NCBI GenBank assembly: GCA_946811185.2
Contig: OX328101.1
Span: 16,290,122-16,354,121, forward strand
Direction: 5' to 3'
DNA length: 64,000 nucleotides
Source: Hippopus hippopus
Lineage: Eukaryota > Mollusca > Bivalvia > Cardiida > Cardiidae
Shown: one piece after another, positions 22,661 through 33,639 of the stretch
Numbering within the stretch: the first letter of the stretch is position 1
How the letters are laid out: every line of letters starts with the position of its first letter
Program-made: the position numbers and the translations under genes
The notes under the pieces: generated by a model
Told to the model about the DNA's origin: nothing
Databases searched by the model: none
Seen by the model: only the letters and a program-made list of their open reading frames with translations

Positions 22661-23272
22661 GGCCACTACTGAGGCAGTCTGATGTAGAACTACAGTCTGA
22701 AATTCTATGGTCAGAGAAGTGTAAGAAAAATAGAAAAAGAAAATCCTGTGCAATCTGACCTTCGTAATCCTTCAGACAACTTGAGTTGTTTTGCCACCAA
22801 TTTGCATCAAGATCAGAATACATGCAATATGCACCTTATCTTAGATTTATTGTTTACCAGATGGCAAAATCTTTTTAAGCACAAATGTAGACAATAAATT
22901 AAATACCAGTCAAACACTAAAATTTATCTTTGACTGGCTCAACAAGAAGTGTCACTGAGAAGTAACTGATGCCCCCGAAAATAGTACCCTTTTCCTATGA
23001 GCTGTTCACATGAATATAATGCCTATTGACACAACACTAACAAACACTTCTGACCTTGCCTTGAGCTTGACCTACAGATAACTTGTGTATTACACATCAT
23101 TTACATGTGGTTGACAACTCTGCAAAGTTACACTGAAATTCATTCATTATTTAAAACTTACAGGCCAGAGACAAACACTACCCCCCAAAAAATACATTTG
23201 AACTGGTGTGACCTTGACCTTTAACATACAGACATGATTCCTGCACATGACAAATCAATTTTGTGTGGTTAA

Positions 23273-23890
23273 AGATGCCCATCTACAGCCGGTAAGCAAA
23301 AACGCTGTTAAATTTCAAACAATTTAGAATGGTACAGAAATCAGTCCTTTGTGTAAACATGGATAAATTACTGACATGTATGGTGTAATTGAAAAAAAAG
23401 AAACACGGAGATTTGTATTAGAAACCGAACATTGGTCAGAAGAAAACTGGCTGTAAACAATGGCGGTGCGTCACGGAAATTTATCGTTGGTTTCTGCCTA
23501 GAGTCGGATACGGTGTAATTTCCATATAGGTCGCGACCTCCGTCTGAAAATCGAGGCTGCAACAGAGAAGCCTCCATTTTCCTTTGTTTACCTCATAATA
23601 CGAAGGGCGAAGGTCAAATATAGTCACGTGACAGAATGCATGATCATCATACGAATCTACCCGAGTGTATAACGGATATATCGAAATCTTCGATTCAAAA
23701 ACCGGAAACAACGAGTCTGTTTACATGGAAGGCCGCAACTCAGCAAAATGCATTTTCTATCGACCGTAATCTAAGCAACCTTGCAACCGTCAGGCACAAT
23801 ATTTGGCATGAAGGTATACGAATGACTATAGTTTGATAAAATAAAGACAAAATGAGTTAAAACTGGCTGAAAATGAGTATAAGGGCCTCT
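23273..23890. mobile_element. TTAA-flanked transposon, 618 bp, CpG-rich inside
   Basis: TTAA at 23269-23272 and 23891-23894. Ends AGATGCCCATCTACAGCC and, as complement of the right end, AGAGGCCCTTATAC, so a short inverted repeat. The host composite reads GTGTGG-TTAA-CATTTATGC across the site. The middle (23440-23830) is rich in CG dinucleotides. Small ORFs are unrecognised. Confidence 0.7.
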
Positions 23891-24118
23891 TTAACATTTA
23901 TGCAAAAGCATTGCGAAATTCAGAAATAGGGAAAGAAGTTAAGGCATGGACACAAAATAGACATTTGACCTTGCTTTGACCTTTGGACACAATTCTTGGG
24001 TGTGAGACATTTTCTTTATATGGTTGATAATTCTACATAGTTGTATCAAAATTAATTCATAATTTCAAAAAAGTTACAAGCCGGACAGGAACATAACCGC
24101 ATAAAATTTCTCTCTTTA

Positions 24119-25444
24119 CGAGGGGTGATCAGAAAGAACATGGACCAGTGCCGGTATCTGAATATCGTTTAAAAAAACAACTTGGAGTGTTTACTGTCTT
24201 TGAAAGTAACCTCCTTTGAGTTCTATGCACTTATTCATTCTTGATTTCCATGCGTGAAACATGTGTGCGAGCGTATCACATGACATTACTATCAAGGACC
24301 CGGTCATAGCGAGGGTTAGCTCCTCTCTGCTCTCGTAGTGTATGCCACATAGAGAATCTTTCAAAACAGGAACTAGTGAGAGGTCACACAGAGTCAGGAC
24401 TAAATTATAAGGAGCGTTGGCTAGTGTTTCTATATTTAGTTTTTGCAAAATTTCCAGTACAAGTGTGGCTTTGTGAGCTAGGGTGTTATCTTGGTGTAAA
24501 ATGACGTCATTCCGCAGGACTTCTGGCTGTTTTTTTCGTATGGTGTTTGTGAAATTTATTTGAATAATGTGGGCATAAAAATCAGTATTGACTGTAGTAT
24601 GTATAGATACAACATGATTTAGAAGAAAAAAACAGAACAGAAATAATTGATGCAGATAACTTCACCAAGTGACTTAGAAAGGTTGGCTTTACCAGCAAAC
24701 AGCCATGTTGGATGTTTCCATACACTGCTTTGTTGTTTAGATTCAGTCTCGTTAAAGTGTGCCTATGTTTCATCGCATGTTACAATACAATCAGTAAACT
24801 TTGACCCTCTACCCTGATGCGTTCTGAAGTTTCTTAACAGATTTCGACCCTAACCCCAATTTTCTCGGGCATCAGGTGCCGAGGTACCCACCTTGTGCAA
24901 ACACGCGACATTCCAAGATTCTCAGTCAAAATCTCCTGGGCACTTCTATATGAAATGGTAAATGTGTCAGCTATTTTCCTGACAGTATCTTGGTGATCTT
25001 GTTTTACATACTGCTCTACATCCGTTATGGTTTTGTCTGTGACTGACGTTGATGGACGTCCAGATTTAGGGTCATCTTTAACAGTATCATACCCTTGTCT
25101 AAGCTGGTCCGATCCATGTACAAACATCAGATTTCTTGAGTGCAGAGTCCCCTTAAACTGTTTCTAAATTGGTTTTGATTTCCAATAAACAATTTCCTAG
25201 TTTGAGGTAAAACTTTATGATTACTCTCGGCTCAAATAAAATGCCGTCCAACATTTTGGACCACTAATGCAGTATATGACGTCATGAAAATGACATCATA
25301 CTTTACATATTAGAAGAGGACAACATTTGAAAGCTTGAGTCAGTTACCAGATACTTAATGCTCATCTATGCAAATTTTTGTAATCCTACGTGTAGTAGTT
25401 TTCAAAATAATGAGGTGGTCCACGATCTTTCTGATCACCCCTCA
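24119..25444 (-). mobile_element. Mariner transposon, degraded, with intact ends
   Basis: 29-bp inverted repeats at 24119-24147 and 25416-25444 (26 of 29 identical; GAGGGGTGATCAGAAAGA shared), flanked by TA on both sides (24117-24118 and 25445-25446). 1326 bp, typical mariner length. The transposase on the minus strand is broken. Confidence 0.92.
24191..25127 (-). pseudogene. Mariner transposase, frameshifted
   Basis: The N-terminal part (25127-24834) shows DPKSGRPSTSVTD, a helix-turn-helix segment VRKIADTFTISYRSAQEIL and the mariner signature CTRWVPRHL. The C-terminal part lies in another frame (about 24520-24191): LHQDNTLAHKATL, then TLCDLSLVPVLK with 34 residues between D of HQDN and D of TLCD, the DD34D spacing of mariner. 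The usual YSPDL before it reads YNLVL. It ends WKSRMNKCIELKGGYF. At least one frameshift separates the parts, and the first catalytic aspartate region was not located cleanly. Confidence 0.88.
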
Positions 25445-26264
25445 TACATGTATTTTACCCAACTGTGATCTTGACCTGCTGACATAGTTGTTTTGTGCAA
25501 CACATCGTCTTTATGTGCTTAACAATTCTGCCAATTTGAAATTGAGTCATAGGGAAAAAAAGCTATAAGCCGGACTAAAAAAAAAAAACCCCCCCACACA
25601 CACACACATTTGACCTTGCTGTGACCTTGACCTTTAACCTACAGACATGACTCTTGCCCATGACTCATCGTCTTGATGTTATTAACATTTGTGCAAAGTT
25701 ATTTTGAAATTGATTCATGAAAGAAAAGTTATGGCCCAGACACAAAAACGAACGGACAGACTGACAGACAAAACAAAAACTATGCCCCATCATTTTTTGG
25801 GGAGCTGGGCGTAAAAATCATTATTGCAAAATGAGTAAAATGCTGGTTACCAGCAAATCCTCCTTTTCTTTCATTGTTTTCAAAAGGCTTTTCATCAGGG
25901 TTGCAAAATCATGGGACTAATTGCTACAGAGTTGGTCAACAAACCACAACCAGTTTTTGACCTGCTTATTTTAAGGGATTTCTTCATTTGTCTAAATCTT
26001 TTTGAGTGTCCTTTCCTTACAATGTTAAATGTCCTCTGTCTACTTGTAATACTTTCTGTTTGACTAAATCTACCTGTATAGTTAAAGACGGAATATCTTT
26101 AGCCCCAACCAACAACAAACAACATCAGCCTGTGCCAAATCAATGCACTATTTTTACATAGGTAGTTGGCAGGCAGCACATATTGCTTTTGGCACCTCTT
26201 TGCAACTGTCATCAAATGCAGTGAACAAACCCCTTTACCTATGTTTTTATGACCTAGAGGATGA

Positions 26265-26350
26265 TTCTTGAAAGCAGGGTAAGAAGAGGAAAAAATGTTG
26301 GTAACCAGAATTTTCTTCTTTTACCACAATATTTTGTACCCTTTCAATAA
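26265..26350 (-). mobile_element. Family A hairpin remnant
   Basis: TTGAAAGCAGGGTAAGAAG, AAAATGTTGGTAACCAG, TTTCTTCTTTTACCACAATA. Confidence 0.5.
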
Positions 26351-26469
26351 CTACTTTTATGTACAATATCTTGAGGGCAACAAGACTTAGTGTTAATTTG
26401 GGCACCTATTTGCAACTGTCATCAAATGAACCAAACCCTCTTTGAAACCATCCTGGTTTTTTATTAAAC

Positions 26470-26545
26470 CCAGATTAAGGTATTGGAAGACTTTGTGAGT
26501 ATAGGAGAAAATGATGGTAGCCAATATTTTCCTCTTTTCCTGTAA
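26470..26545 (-). mobile_element. Family A hairpin remnant
   Basis: GTATAGGAGAAAATGATGG then CCTCTTTTCCTGTAATG; ends missing. Confidence 0.5.
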
Positions 26546-26631
26546 TGTTTTACCCTTTCCTAGACAAAACCAATTATCTGATCCAATGCAAATGCTGCAA
26601 ACTTGTAGAAGTAAAAACTTTTGTTGGCTAT

Positions 26632-26722
26632 TAACCCTATACCACACAATCCCAAAATTTAATGACCCTGAAAGAAAAGGCTTTTGAAAATATTGTGGTT
26701 AATAGAGAAAATGCTGGTAAAT
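26632..26722 (-). mobile_element. Family A fragment, R side
   Basis: TTAACCCTATACCACACAATC to GAGAAAATGCTGGTAA, then replaced by the composite repeat. Confidence 0.75.
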
Positions 26723-27146
26723 GTTCACAATATAAGTCCAAGGAAAACTTGTGACCTAGGGACAGGGCAGATTTAGACCTTGGGGCTCAAATTTGAACAG
26801 TCTTGGTAGAGGTTCACAGGATGAAGATGCATGTTAAATTTGGTAGTGTAAGGCCTTATAGTTTCTGACGAGTTTTTTTTTTTTAAACATTTACTTATTT
26901 TTCCCCTTTTTTGTTGCCATGGCAACCAGAGTTCTGCATGGAATAAAATTTTAAATTCAAGCTTTTTCAACAGAGTTTGACCTGAGGAACATATTTTGTG
27001 AAGTTTCTTAGCAATTACCCATGTAGATAGGGAGATATTTAAAAGAATTCCTGGGACATGACACATGTGGCAGGAAGATGGACAACAAACATTGTCTGGT
27101 CAAAATAACTTGGCCTGAGCACTTCACTTCAAGCTCAGGCGAGACA
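26723..27146 (+). repeat. Composite repeat fragment with X-box palindrome
   Basis: Shares CTTGTGACC(T)AGGG, GGTAGAGGTTCACAGGATG and TTAAATTTGGTAG with 1-1307. GTTGCCATGGCAAC lies at 26913-26926. It ends in a hairpin (GCCTGAGC / GCTCAGGC) followed by GAGAC. Confidence 0.7.
26913..26926. promoter_or_regulatory. Perfect RFX X-box-like palindrome
   Basis: GTTGCCATGGCAAC is the full palindromic form of the X-box consensus bound by RFX factors. It lies inside a repeat, so function is unproven. A second copy sits at 59183. Confidence 0.4.
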
Positions 27147-27148
27147 AA

Positions 27149-27366
27149 TTGATTGATTGTATTGGAGTTTAACACCACTTTAACAGCTTAGGTCATATCT
27201 TTCTTTCTTTCTTTCTTTCCAAGTCTCTGACTACTTTTCTCACATGCATCTGAGGTGAGAGGTGAAAAATCGCCAGAAAGAAAGTTTGTCTCAACCAGGT
27301 ATAGAACTCACAACCACCAGGTCATTAGTCGGATACACTAAACACTGAGCTACCTGACCGGGCACT
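27149..27366 (-). mobile_element. tRNA-derived SINE (SINE1, minus)
   Basis: On the minus strand: GGTAGCTCAGTGTTTAG (A-box-like), TCCGACTAATGACCTGG, GGTTGTGAGTTCTATACC (B-box-like), then CTCAGATGCATGTGAG, and the tail TGTTAAAGTGGTGTTAAAC ending in AATCAATCAAT. A TTTC microsatellite expands its body. Confidence 0.8.
27199..27219. repeat. (TTTC)n microsatellite
   Basis: About five TTTC units inside the SINE. Confidence 0.9.
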
Positions 27367-27581
27367 CAGGCCAGCCAAAAAGTGTTGAACAGCATAGATC
27401 TAAAGATCATCAAAATGGCAGCACTCACAACAGCCTGATCTTAACATATTAGCATACTCTGCATTTCAATAAAACAAGCCTGATCAAAGATCTAGTACAA
27501 AACATAGACATCAAAGTTTCTCTCTAATTAATGTTATAGCCTTTTTATTATGAATAGAAATAACTATAATTTAGGATTTTC

Positions 27582-27776
27582 AACCCTTTAAGATCCTTTC
27601 ACAACTACTGCTGCTTTTGGGGCCAGTTTAGCTCAAGATTGGACTGCACAAAAAATGCAGTGTGATCTACAATCAGCACTGTCGGCTTTGATGTGACATT
27701 CTGAACAAATTACGCTTATCTGGAACTTAATTCTAGACTGAAAATGTCCTTCGGATTTATTTGGCACTGTAAGGGT
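27582..27776 (+). mobile_element. Family B element, degraded
   Basis: TTTAAGATCCTTTCACAAC, CAGTTTAGCTCAAGATTGGA with TGCAGTGTGATCTACAATCA, and TTTATTTGGCACTGTAAGGG. Hairpin pairing is decayed and there is no TTAA. Confidence 0.65.
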
Positions 27777-27843
27777 CATGGATATTATACCTGTATCACT
27801 AATAGTTTATAATGCTGATAGATTGCACAGTACCCAATGCTGT

Positions 27844-28072
27844 TTAACTCTTTACCAAACAAAAAAGTTTTTGATTGGTCTAAATTGAAAGCTTCTGCAG
27901 ACGACAGAATTAATGTGACTCAAAAATTGAAAGATCTAGTGGCAAGGGTAAAAAAAATTGTGGGAAAAGGAGAAAATGCTGGTTACCAGCATTTTCTCCT
28001 TTTTCCACAATGTTTTCAAAAGGCTTCTTTCTCAGGGCCGTAAAAACACACTTTTGTTTGGTAAAGGGTTAA
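27844..28072 (+). mobile_element. Family A copy
   Basis: TTAA at both ends. The L side has an AAAAAAGTTTTTG variant and the outer left arm reads AAAAAAATTGTGGG. Confidence 0.93.
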
Positions 28073-28111
28073 GACATAAGTTTGTATTCATAATCAGTTC
28101 TAAATATTGTT

Positions 28112-28342
28112 TCAACACTTTCCCAAATGACCAATTTAGAACTCTTCTAAACTGAAAGCATCTGCAGAAAACCAATTTCGAAATTACTACAAATGACCTA
28201 AAATTCTTTGATACAGTAGAAAACATCGTGGGAAATGAAAAAAATGCTTGTAACAAGCAATTTTTCCTTTTCGCACAATCATTTCAAAAGCTTAAACCTA
28301 TTCAGGGTCATTAAAAACATGCGATTGTTTAGTAAAGTATAA
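28112..28342 (+). mobile_element. Family A copy with paired arm substitutions
   Basis: The hairpin centre reads GCTTGTAACAAGC instead of GCTGGTTACCAGC: both arms changed together. The ends are eroded (CACTTTCCCAAATGACC; TAGTAAAGTATAA). Confidence 0.85.
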
Positions 28343-28418
28343 CTTCCTGCTCCAAGACCAGCCATTTGTTTGGCTGAGACCTTCTGTGGAATCTAATATG
28401 AAAGTCTTGTAATTTACA

Positions 28419-28646
28419 TTAAAGTGTACCAAACAATCCCTGGATTTCACGACCCTGAGAAAGAAGCCTTTTGAAAACATTGTTGGAAAAGGGGAAAATG
28501 CTGGTAACCAGCATTTTCTCCTTTTCCGACAATGTTTTCTACCCTTCTCTAAACAAATTTCATTTTTTGAATCACGTTAATTTTGTAGTCTGCAAATGCT
28601 TTAAATTTGGGTGAGTCTAAAATTTTGTCATTTGGTAAAGAGTTAA
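28419..28646 (-). mobile_element. Family A copy
   Basis: TTAA at 28419-28422 and 28643-28646. Paired change TTGTTGGAAAAGG / CCTTTTCCGACAA is partial (G:T). Confidence 0.92.
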
Positions 28647-28649
28647 GAT

Positions 28650-29112
28650 TTATGATCATTGTAGACTGATCCACTGGCTGAGATAGCACTTAACAGTCCA
28701 AGAACAAACAAGTTTGTTTACAACAGTGAAGGTCCACTTTAAATCCATGTGATTTCTTGGTTTCATCAGTCCTGTTCTAAAACTGCTTGAAAAGAATACA
28801 CAGGGAACAATCACATGGCTTTGTTATGATACACTGCATGGAAAAATGGTGGAATTTCACAAAATGCCAAGGCTTGGTAAAGTTCACGGTATTAGGCAAC
28901 CTTGGGCTCCAATGCTTTGACAAATCATGCTGCCATATGCAACCAGCACCAATGGCTGGGAATGCACCCAGAACCTCTGAATTGTTGATTTAATAACTGG
29001 GCCCTGTATTTAAATCATTAAACCTTAACAATGTTAATTCATGCTCATAATCCAATTTCACAAGAATGTTTCCAAAGGTATGTGCTGCAACTTTATCTCA
29101 GCAGGCAATGAA
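28650..29112. other. No gene; possible old SINE fragment
   Basis: CACCAATGGCTGGGAATGC and CACCCAGAACCTCTG near 28940-28980 resemble a reversed tRNA B-box region, too eroded to call. Confidence 0.35.
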
Positions 29113-29336
29113 TTAACTCTTTACCATACAATAAAATTTTAGACTCGGGGAAATTGGAAGCTTTTGTGGACAATAAATTAAGTACAGCTCGAATGATGAT
29201 TTTTGTCTTTGATTGGGTAGAAAATGTGGGAAAAGGAGATAATGCAGGTTACCATTATGTTCTCCTTTTCTACAATGTTTTTAAAAGCCCTCTCCTCTGG
29301 GTTGCAAAAAATCAGGATTGTATTGTACAGGGTTAA
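29113..29336 (+). mobile_element. Family A copy
   Basis: TTAA at both ends. The hairpin is decayed: AGATAATGCAGGTTACCATTATG. Confidence 0.9.
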
Positions 29337-29678
29337 CAAAGATCAAAAGACCCAATTCACCCTCCATCGTGTAAATCTCGGTCAGAATTTCTATAGGAAA
29401 TATTAGGCAGTTGAGATCAAAAATCAGAATTTCACAATTCATGCGATCTGATCTTGAATTAACACTATCTGAACAGCATTTAAATGTTACTGTTGTTTGT
29501 ATACAGTATACACATACTAGTCTATACACATTTGATTATAAGCACAAACAATCCTGTTTGCAGCAGCCACCAATGGGAACAGACAAAACTAGCCTATTTA
29601 AGACAGGTGGTTGTTCAGTACCTCCTCCTCCCTCTTGATAAAAACACATTGATTTAGGAACTTTAATTGGCAGTTGCT

Positions 29679-29907
29679 TTAACCCTTTACCAGATGACAA
29701 AATTTTAGGCTTGTCCAAATTGAGAGCATTTGCAGCCGACAGTTTCAATGTGGCTGAAATGGTGCAATTTTTGTTAGATAGGGTAGAAAACATTGTGGGA
29801 AAAGGAGAAAATGCTGGTTACCAGCATTTTCTCCTTTTTCCACAATGTTTTCAAAAGGCTTCTCCCCAACAGTCGTTAAAAGTTGGCATTGTGCTGTAAA
29901 GGGTTAA
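29679..29907 (+). mobile_element. Family A copy, tandem with the next
   Basis: TTAA at 29679-29682 and 29904-29907; the right TTAA is shared with the following plus copy. The palindrome is complete bar one base (TTTTTCCAC). Confidence 0.94.
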
Positions 29908-30146
29908 TTATTCACAAGACACAAAAGTTTAAGATGTCTAAATTTAAACCATTTGCATGCGACAAATCAAAATTTGGCTCAGACAAGGAAATATATGCAT
30001 CATCATACTTCTGATATACAGGGTAGAAAATGTTGCAGGAAAAGAAGAAAATGCTGGTGACCAGCTTTTTCTTCTCTTCCCACAATGTTTTCAATATGCT
30101 TTATTTTCAGGGTTGTTAAAACATAGAGCTGTTTGGCAAATGGCCA
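29904..30146 (+). mobile_element. Family A copy with GAAG/CTTC hairpin variant
   Basis: Starts TTAATTATTCACAAGACAC. Hairpin AAAAGAAGAAAATGCTGGTG paired with CTTTTTCTTCTCTTCCC. The far end is GGCAAATGGCC without TTAA. Confidence 0.82.
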
Positions 30147-30194
30147 AAACAGGTGACCGTCAAACACAAGTGTACTCTAGCAAAGGTTTGGCTT

Positions 30195-30415
30195 GACTCT
30201 TTCCATACCATAGACAACACCGAAAGCTTTCGTGGACAGTGTAGATCAAGATCAGACTGCACAGAACGAGCAGTCTGATCTCTGATCTACACTGTCCAGT
30301 GCTAATTTCTAGATTATGACCGAACTCAGTCTCTTGATCTTGCAGAGATTTTTTATTTTTTATGTATTTTTAGCCTTTGAGAAATTGCAATTTATCTTTT
30401 CAGTCGTTAAAGAAG
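30195..30415 (+). mobile_element. Family B element
   Basis: Starts TGACTCTTTCCATACCATAG. Hairpin GACAGTGTAGATCAAGATCA with TGATCTCTGATCTACACTGT, loop around GCACAGAACGAGC. Ends CAGTCGTTAAAGAAGTG. Confidence 0.85.
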
Positions 30416-30419
30416 TGAG

Positions 30420-30859
30420 TTGCTTGCAACAGACCAAAGATATTTGTGATTGTAAAGTACAGCGTTTACCTCTGGGTTGTGACTGTATTGTATGACGTTG
30501 ATTGAAACTATTCCAAAAAGCAAAAACATTTATACCTGTAATTTTGCAATGTACGAGGAAAATTCCATAGTAGGCAGGTTGCCAGGTATTTGGGATCCAT
30601 TGCATAAAAATACAACCTGTTTAGTAATTGGTGTTTAGTGTTCCAGGCAACAGCTGTTGTATGATTTTTTGTTATGTCACATTTTTTTTTCTGTTTGTTT
30701 TTTCTCTCCTCCTACCATTCTAAGTCCTTACGTTTCATTGTTAATCCAAGTGCTGTTGTCTCTAAAAACAGTACAATACATTTTATGACAATTTTTTTGG
30801 CTCATCAGCAGTTGTCTTTTACGTTGTTCAATTCGCAAATGAACCTGCTGCCACTAAAG
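30420..30859. other. No gene or clear repeat seen
   Basis: Only spurious short ORFs; T-rich near 30690. Confidence 0.4.
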
Positions 30860-31070
30860 ATAATAAAAATCGTGCGTTTTCACAACCCTGAAAAAGAAGG
30901 CTGGAAAACTGTTAGAATAGGAGAAAATGCTGGTAACCAGCATATTTTCCCTTTCCAACAATGCTTTCAACTCTTTCAAAGAAAAAATTCCACTATTTGA
31001 GACACACATAATAACCTCTACAAATGCTCTCAATTTAGAGGAGTCTAAAATTGTGCCATTGGGTGAGAGC
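30860..31070 (-). mobile_element. Family A copy, degraded ends
   Basis: TTTTCACAACCCTGAAAAAG, hairpin GAATAGGAGAAAATGCTGG with CAGCATATTTTCCCTTTCC, L side with CAAATGCTCTCAATTTAGAG. Confidence 0.8.
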
Positions 31071-31114
31071 ACTTGTAATGGCTTCTCCATCACTGACATA
31101 TCCTATATTCCTTT

Positions 31115-31324
31115 CACTCTTTCAGTACAGTAGAAATGAATTGCATTTTCTCAACAGCTAAAAATTTATTTCCTTTGCAAGATCAAGAGACATTTCGGTC
31201 ATAATCTAGAATATAGCAGTGGACAGTGTAGATCAGAGATCAGACTGCATGTTCTGTGCAGTCTGATCTTGATCTACACTGTCTGCAAAAGTTTTTGGTG
31301 TCGTCTATAGTATGGAAAGAGTGT
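31115..31324 (-). mobile_element. Family B element (minus)
   Basis: Inverted relative to 30195-30415 and about 900 bp away. Hairpin GACAGTGTAGATCAGAGATC with GATCTTGATCTACACTGTC. Ends CTATAGTATGGAAAGAGTG. Confidence 0.85.
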
Positions 31325-31435
31325 AACTATACCAGAAGATTTGACAAGCTTATCATAATTCAAACCGACAGACAAAAGAGTTTTACAGCAACATCCTAAA
31401 ACACACAAAGCATCAAAATAAATCTACAAGTTCAA

Positions 31436-31740
31436 CAAGAGCACAGTGATGATTCTATATTGTTCTACTGAGTCAGAAATGCCTGTTTTTGGAACCAGGG
31501 GTTAACAACTTTGTTTATGGATACTCAGTAAGTGCTGAAAAACAAAATTTCAAAGCTATAGTTTGATTCCAACTTGAGGCGAGGGTCCATTGTTATAAAA
31601 CATGTGAATCTAAAAAACCCTTTGAGCCAAGCCACCTTTGACCCCTGAAGAGACATTCCTCTATGAATTTTGGTAAAAGATAATGGTACATACAAAGTAC
31701 AAAGTTATTGCTGTCAAGAAATCTTTGACTTGCCTGTCTT
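31436..31740 (+). repeat. ACAAGAGCACA-starting dispersed repeat
   Basis: Starts like family E but the body differs (TTGTTCTACTGAGTCAGAAATG). A late segment, GACATTCCTCTATGAATTTTGG, matches composite repeats at 1130 and 59260. Confidence 0.5.
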
Positions 31741-31840
31741 CTTTACTGATGGTTTGCCAGCTACTCCCTTCCTTAAATCAGCATTGACTCATTTTTGAAG
31801 TTTAAAAGATTATAAAACTCTGAATAGCCACCTATAATCC

Positions 31841-32062
31841 CTTACCAAACAATCCAGTATATCAACAACCCTGGAGAAGAAAGATTTTTGAAAACATTGT
31901 GGGAAAAGGAGAAAAGGCTTGTGAACAGAAATGTCTCCTTTACTAATAAAGTTTTCTACCCTTTAAGAGAACTTAGGCACATTTGTATCAATTTCAAATT
32001 TGTAGTCTGCAGGTGTTTATAATTTTGTAGCATTTGATATTTGTCATTTGGGAAAGATTTAG
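31841..32062 (-). mobile_element. Family A copy, strongly decayed return arm
   Basis: CCCTTACCAAACAATCC; left arm GTGGGAAAAGGAGAAAAGGC; return arm only TGTCTCCTTTACTAATAAAG. Confidence 0.8.
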
Positions 32063-33182
32063 GACTACAAATCATGCAATATACTTATACAATATACTAA
32101 TATTTGTGTACCTAGTGTCTAAGTATTACCATAGCAGTAACTTTGAGCAGTTGGAGTTTTCAATACAAATATTTATCCAACAAGTAAAGTTAAAAGCAAA
32201 CTCATTACTGCTGAACTAAATGGTCCTAGAAGAGGTTCAAAATTAAACCTTTAACGACGTATATGACAAATGACAAATGTTCACGCACATCCTACAATGT
32301 ATGTATTTTTGTTGTGGATATTGAATCAAAAGTGCACCTATGTATTTTTTGCACATAATGGTAATACTACTGGTGCACAGAAACAAGTAGCACTTTCTTC
32401 GGGTAGTATTGGTGAACAGAAAAAATAGATCTTTGAACTGTCAATTTGAAATAATAAAAATGCTGCCGATACGGCGTTACACACCAAACAAGGAAATAAA
32501 GGCAGCAAATTAAAAGCTGTAGAAGTGTAGCTGTTTCCATTTTGAAAATCATTGTTGGAAAAGGAGAAATCGATCCTATTGAGTAATTTCTCCTTTTCCC
32601 ACTATGTCTGCTTAGCTTTTATCCTATTTTTTCCTTGAAAAAATAACTTCCACAGTGACCTTCATCCTTGTTTTCTGACGAAATAAGTACAGATAGGTGC
32701 CATTTTTATTTTTTCTTATTGTTTAGAATTATAAAAACTATAAGTGTGGAAATTTTAAGAAAAATCTGTCCGTTAGAAAGTATGTATTTTTTAAGATTAA
32801 CTTTTAATTCAGTGAAATTATCTCCCTTTTTAACTCAATGGTCTATATATAACATGCATATTTGTACATTTACCATGCTCAAGACCAGGCTTTTATACAT
32901 TTTTTGTGCAAAAATTTATGAATTTTCATTAAAATGATGTATATTTGTATATTTTTCCTGTTATTTCCCTGTTTAACTGACTATTAAAGAAAGACGCTTT
33001 AAATCCAACATCAGCTGAAATTTGGAACTATATATACCTTTTACAAAGGCAAATTTCTCAGAAACGAGCACGGTGACCCACATCTTTTTTTTACTGTAAT
33101 CTCCTAGACACATGATGAGCTTTGTATGTGCAAAGTTTTAAAAAAATCTGTCCGTTGGAAAAATTTGTCATATACGTTGTTA
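32063..33182. other. Mostly featureless, one hairpin remnant
   Basis: At 32545-32612 a family A hairpin survives (GGAAAAGGAGAAATCGATC, then AATTTCTCCTTTTCCCAC) with a new centre and no flanking sides. The phrase AAAAATCTGTCCGTT occurs at 32760 and 33145. No conserved ORF. Confidence 0.5.
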
Positions 33183-33355
33183 AAGCTCCTTTCAAAACCA
33201 TAGTTGCTTTAACAACCAGTGTAGATCAAGATCAGACTGCAATGTCCATCTTGCTGAGACAATCTGTATAAGAGCAACCTTGAAATTTTAATCATTTGGC
33301 TCTTATTTCTAGACTGAAAGTGGCTATTTAATTCATTTGGCGCTCGAAGAGTTAA
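33183..33355 (+). mobile_element. Family B element, right hairpin arm lost
   Basis: CCTTTCAAAACCATAGTTGC, AGTGTAGATCAAGATCAGAC, then an unrelated segment, and ATTTGGCGCTCGAAGAGTTAA at the end. Confidence 0.65.
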
Positions 33356-33639
33356 GCCTTTGCACGCACATCCACTCTTTGCCATGAGTAAAGTGACAAA
33401 CGGGCAGGGCCATCTCATTCCATAATTATAAACAATCTTACCATAAAGTACCACAAGTTGATTTTGCACTCAAAATTTCAAGACTGTAAGCCTTGTTGTG
33501 TGACAGACAGAAAGATTTCTAGAATCCCCACATAAATCTAGGTAAGAAATATTTATCCCAGGTTTGTCAAAACGTGTTTCTCCTTGGCTGTGGCCATCTT
33601 TGAATCATGGGACACAATTTGAAGGACTTAAAAGAAAAT

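Larger units (their letters stand above)
22940..25817 (+). repeat. Composite mollusc repeat with two nested transposons
   Basis: Starts AAGAAGTGTCACTGAGAAG and ATGCCCCCGAAAA. It ends ACGGACAGACTGACAGAC, TATGCCCCATCATTTTTTG, GGGAGCTGGGCG. Internal phrases GTGACCTTGACCTTTAAC and TTGATAATTCTACATAG repeat 2-3 times. It holds the elements at 23273-23890 and 24119-25444. Confidence 0.7.
22855..25935 (+). mobile_element. Family A copy split by a composite repeat
   Basis: L side 22855-22937 (TTTACCAGATGGCAAAATC to TTTGACTGGC). The rest resumes at about 25818 with ATCATTATTGCAAAATGAG, then AAAATGCTGGTTACCAGC, GTTTTCAAAAGGC and CATCAGGGTTG. Everything between is later insertion. Confidence 0.7.
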
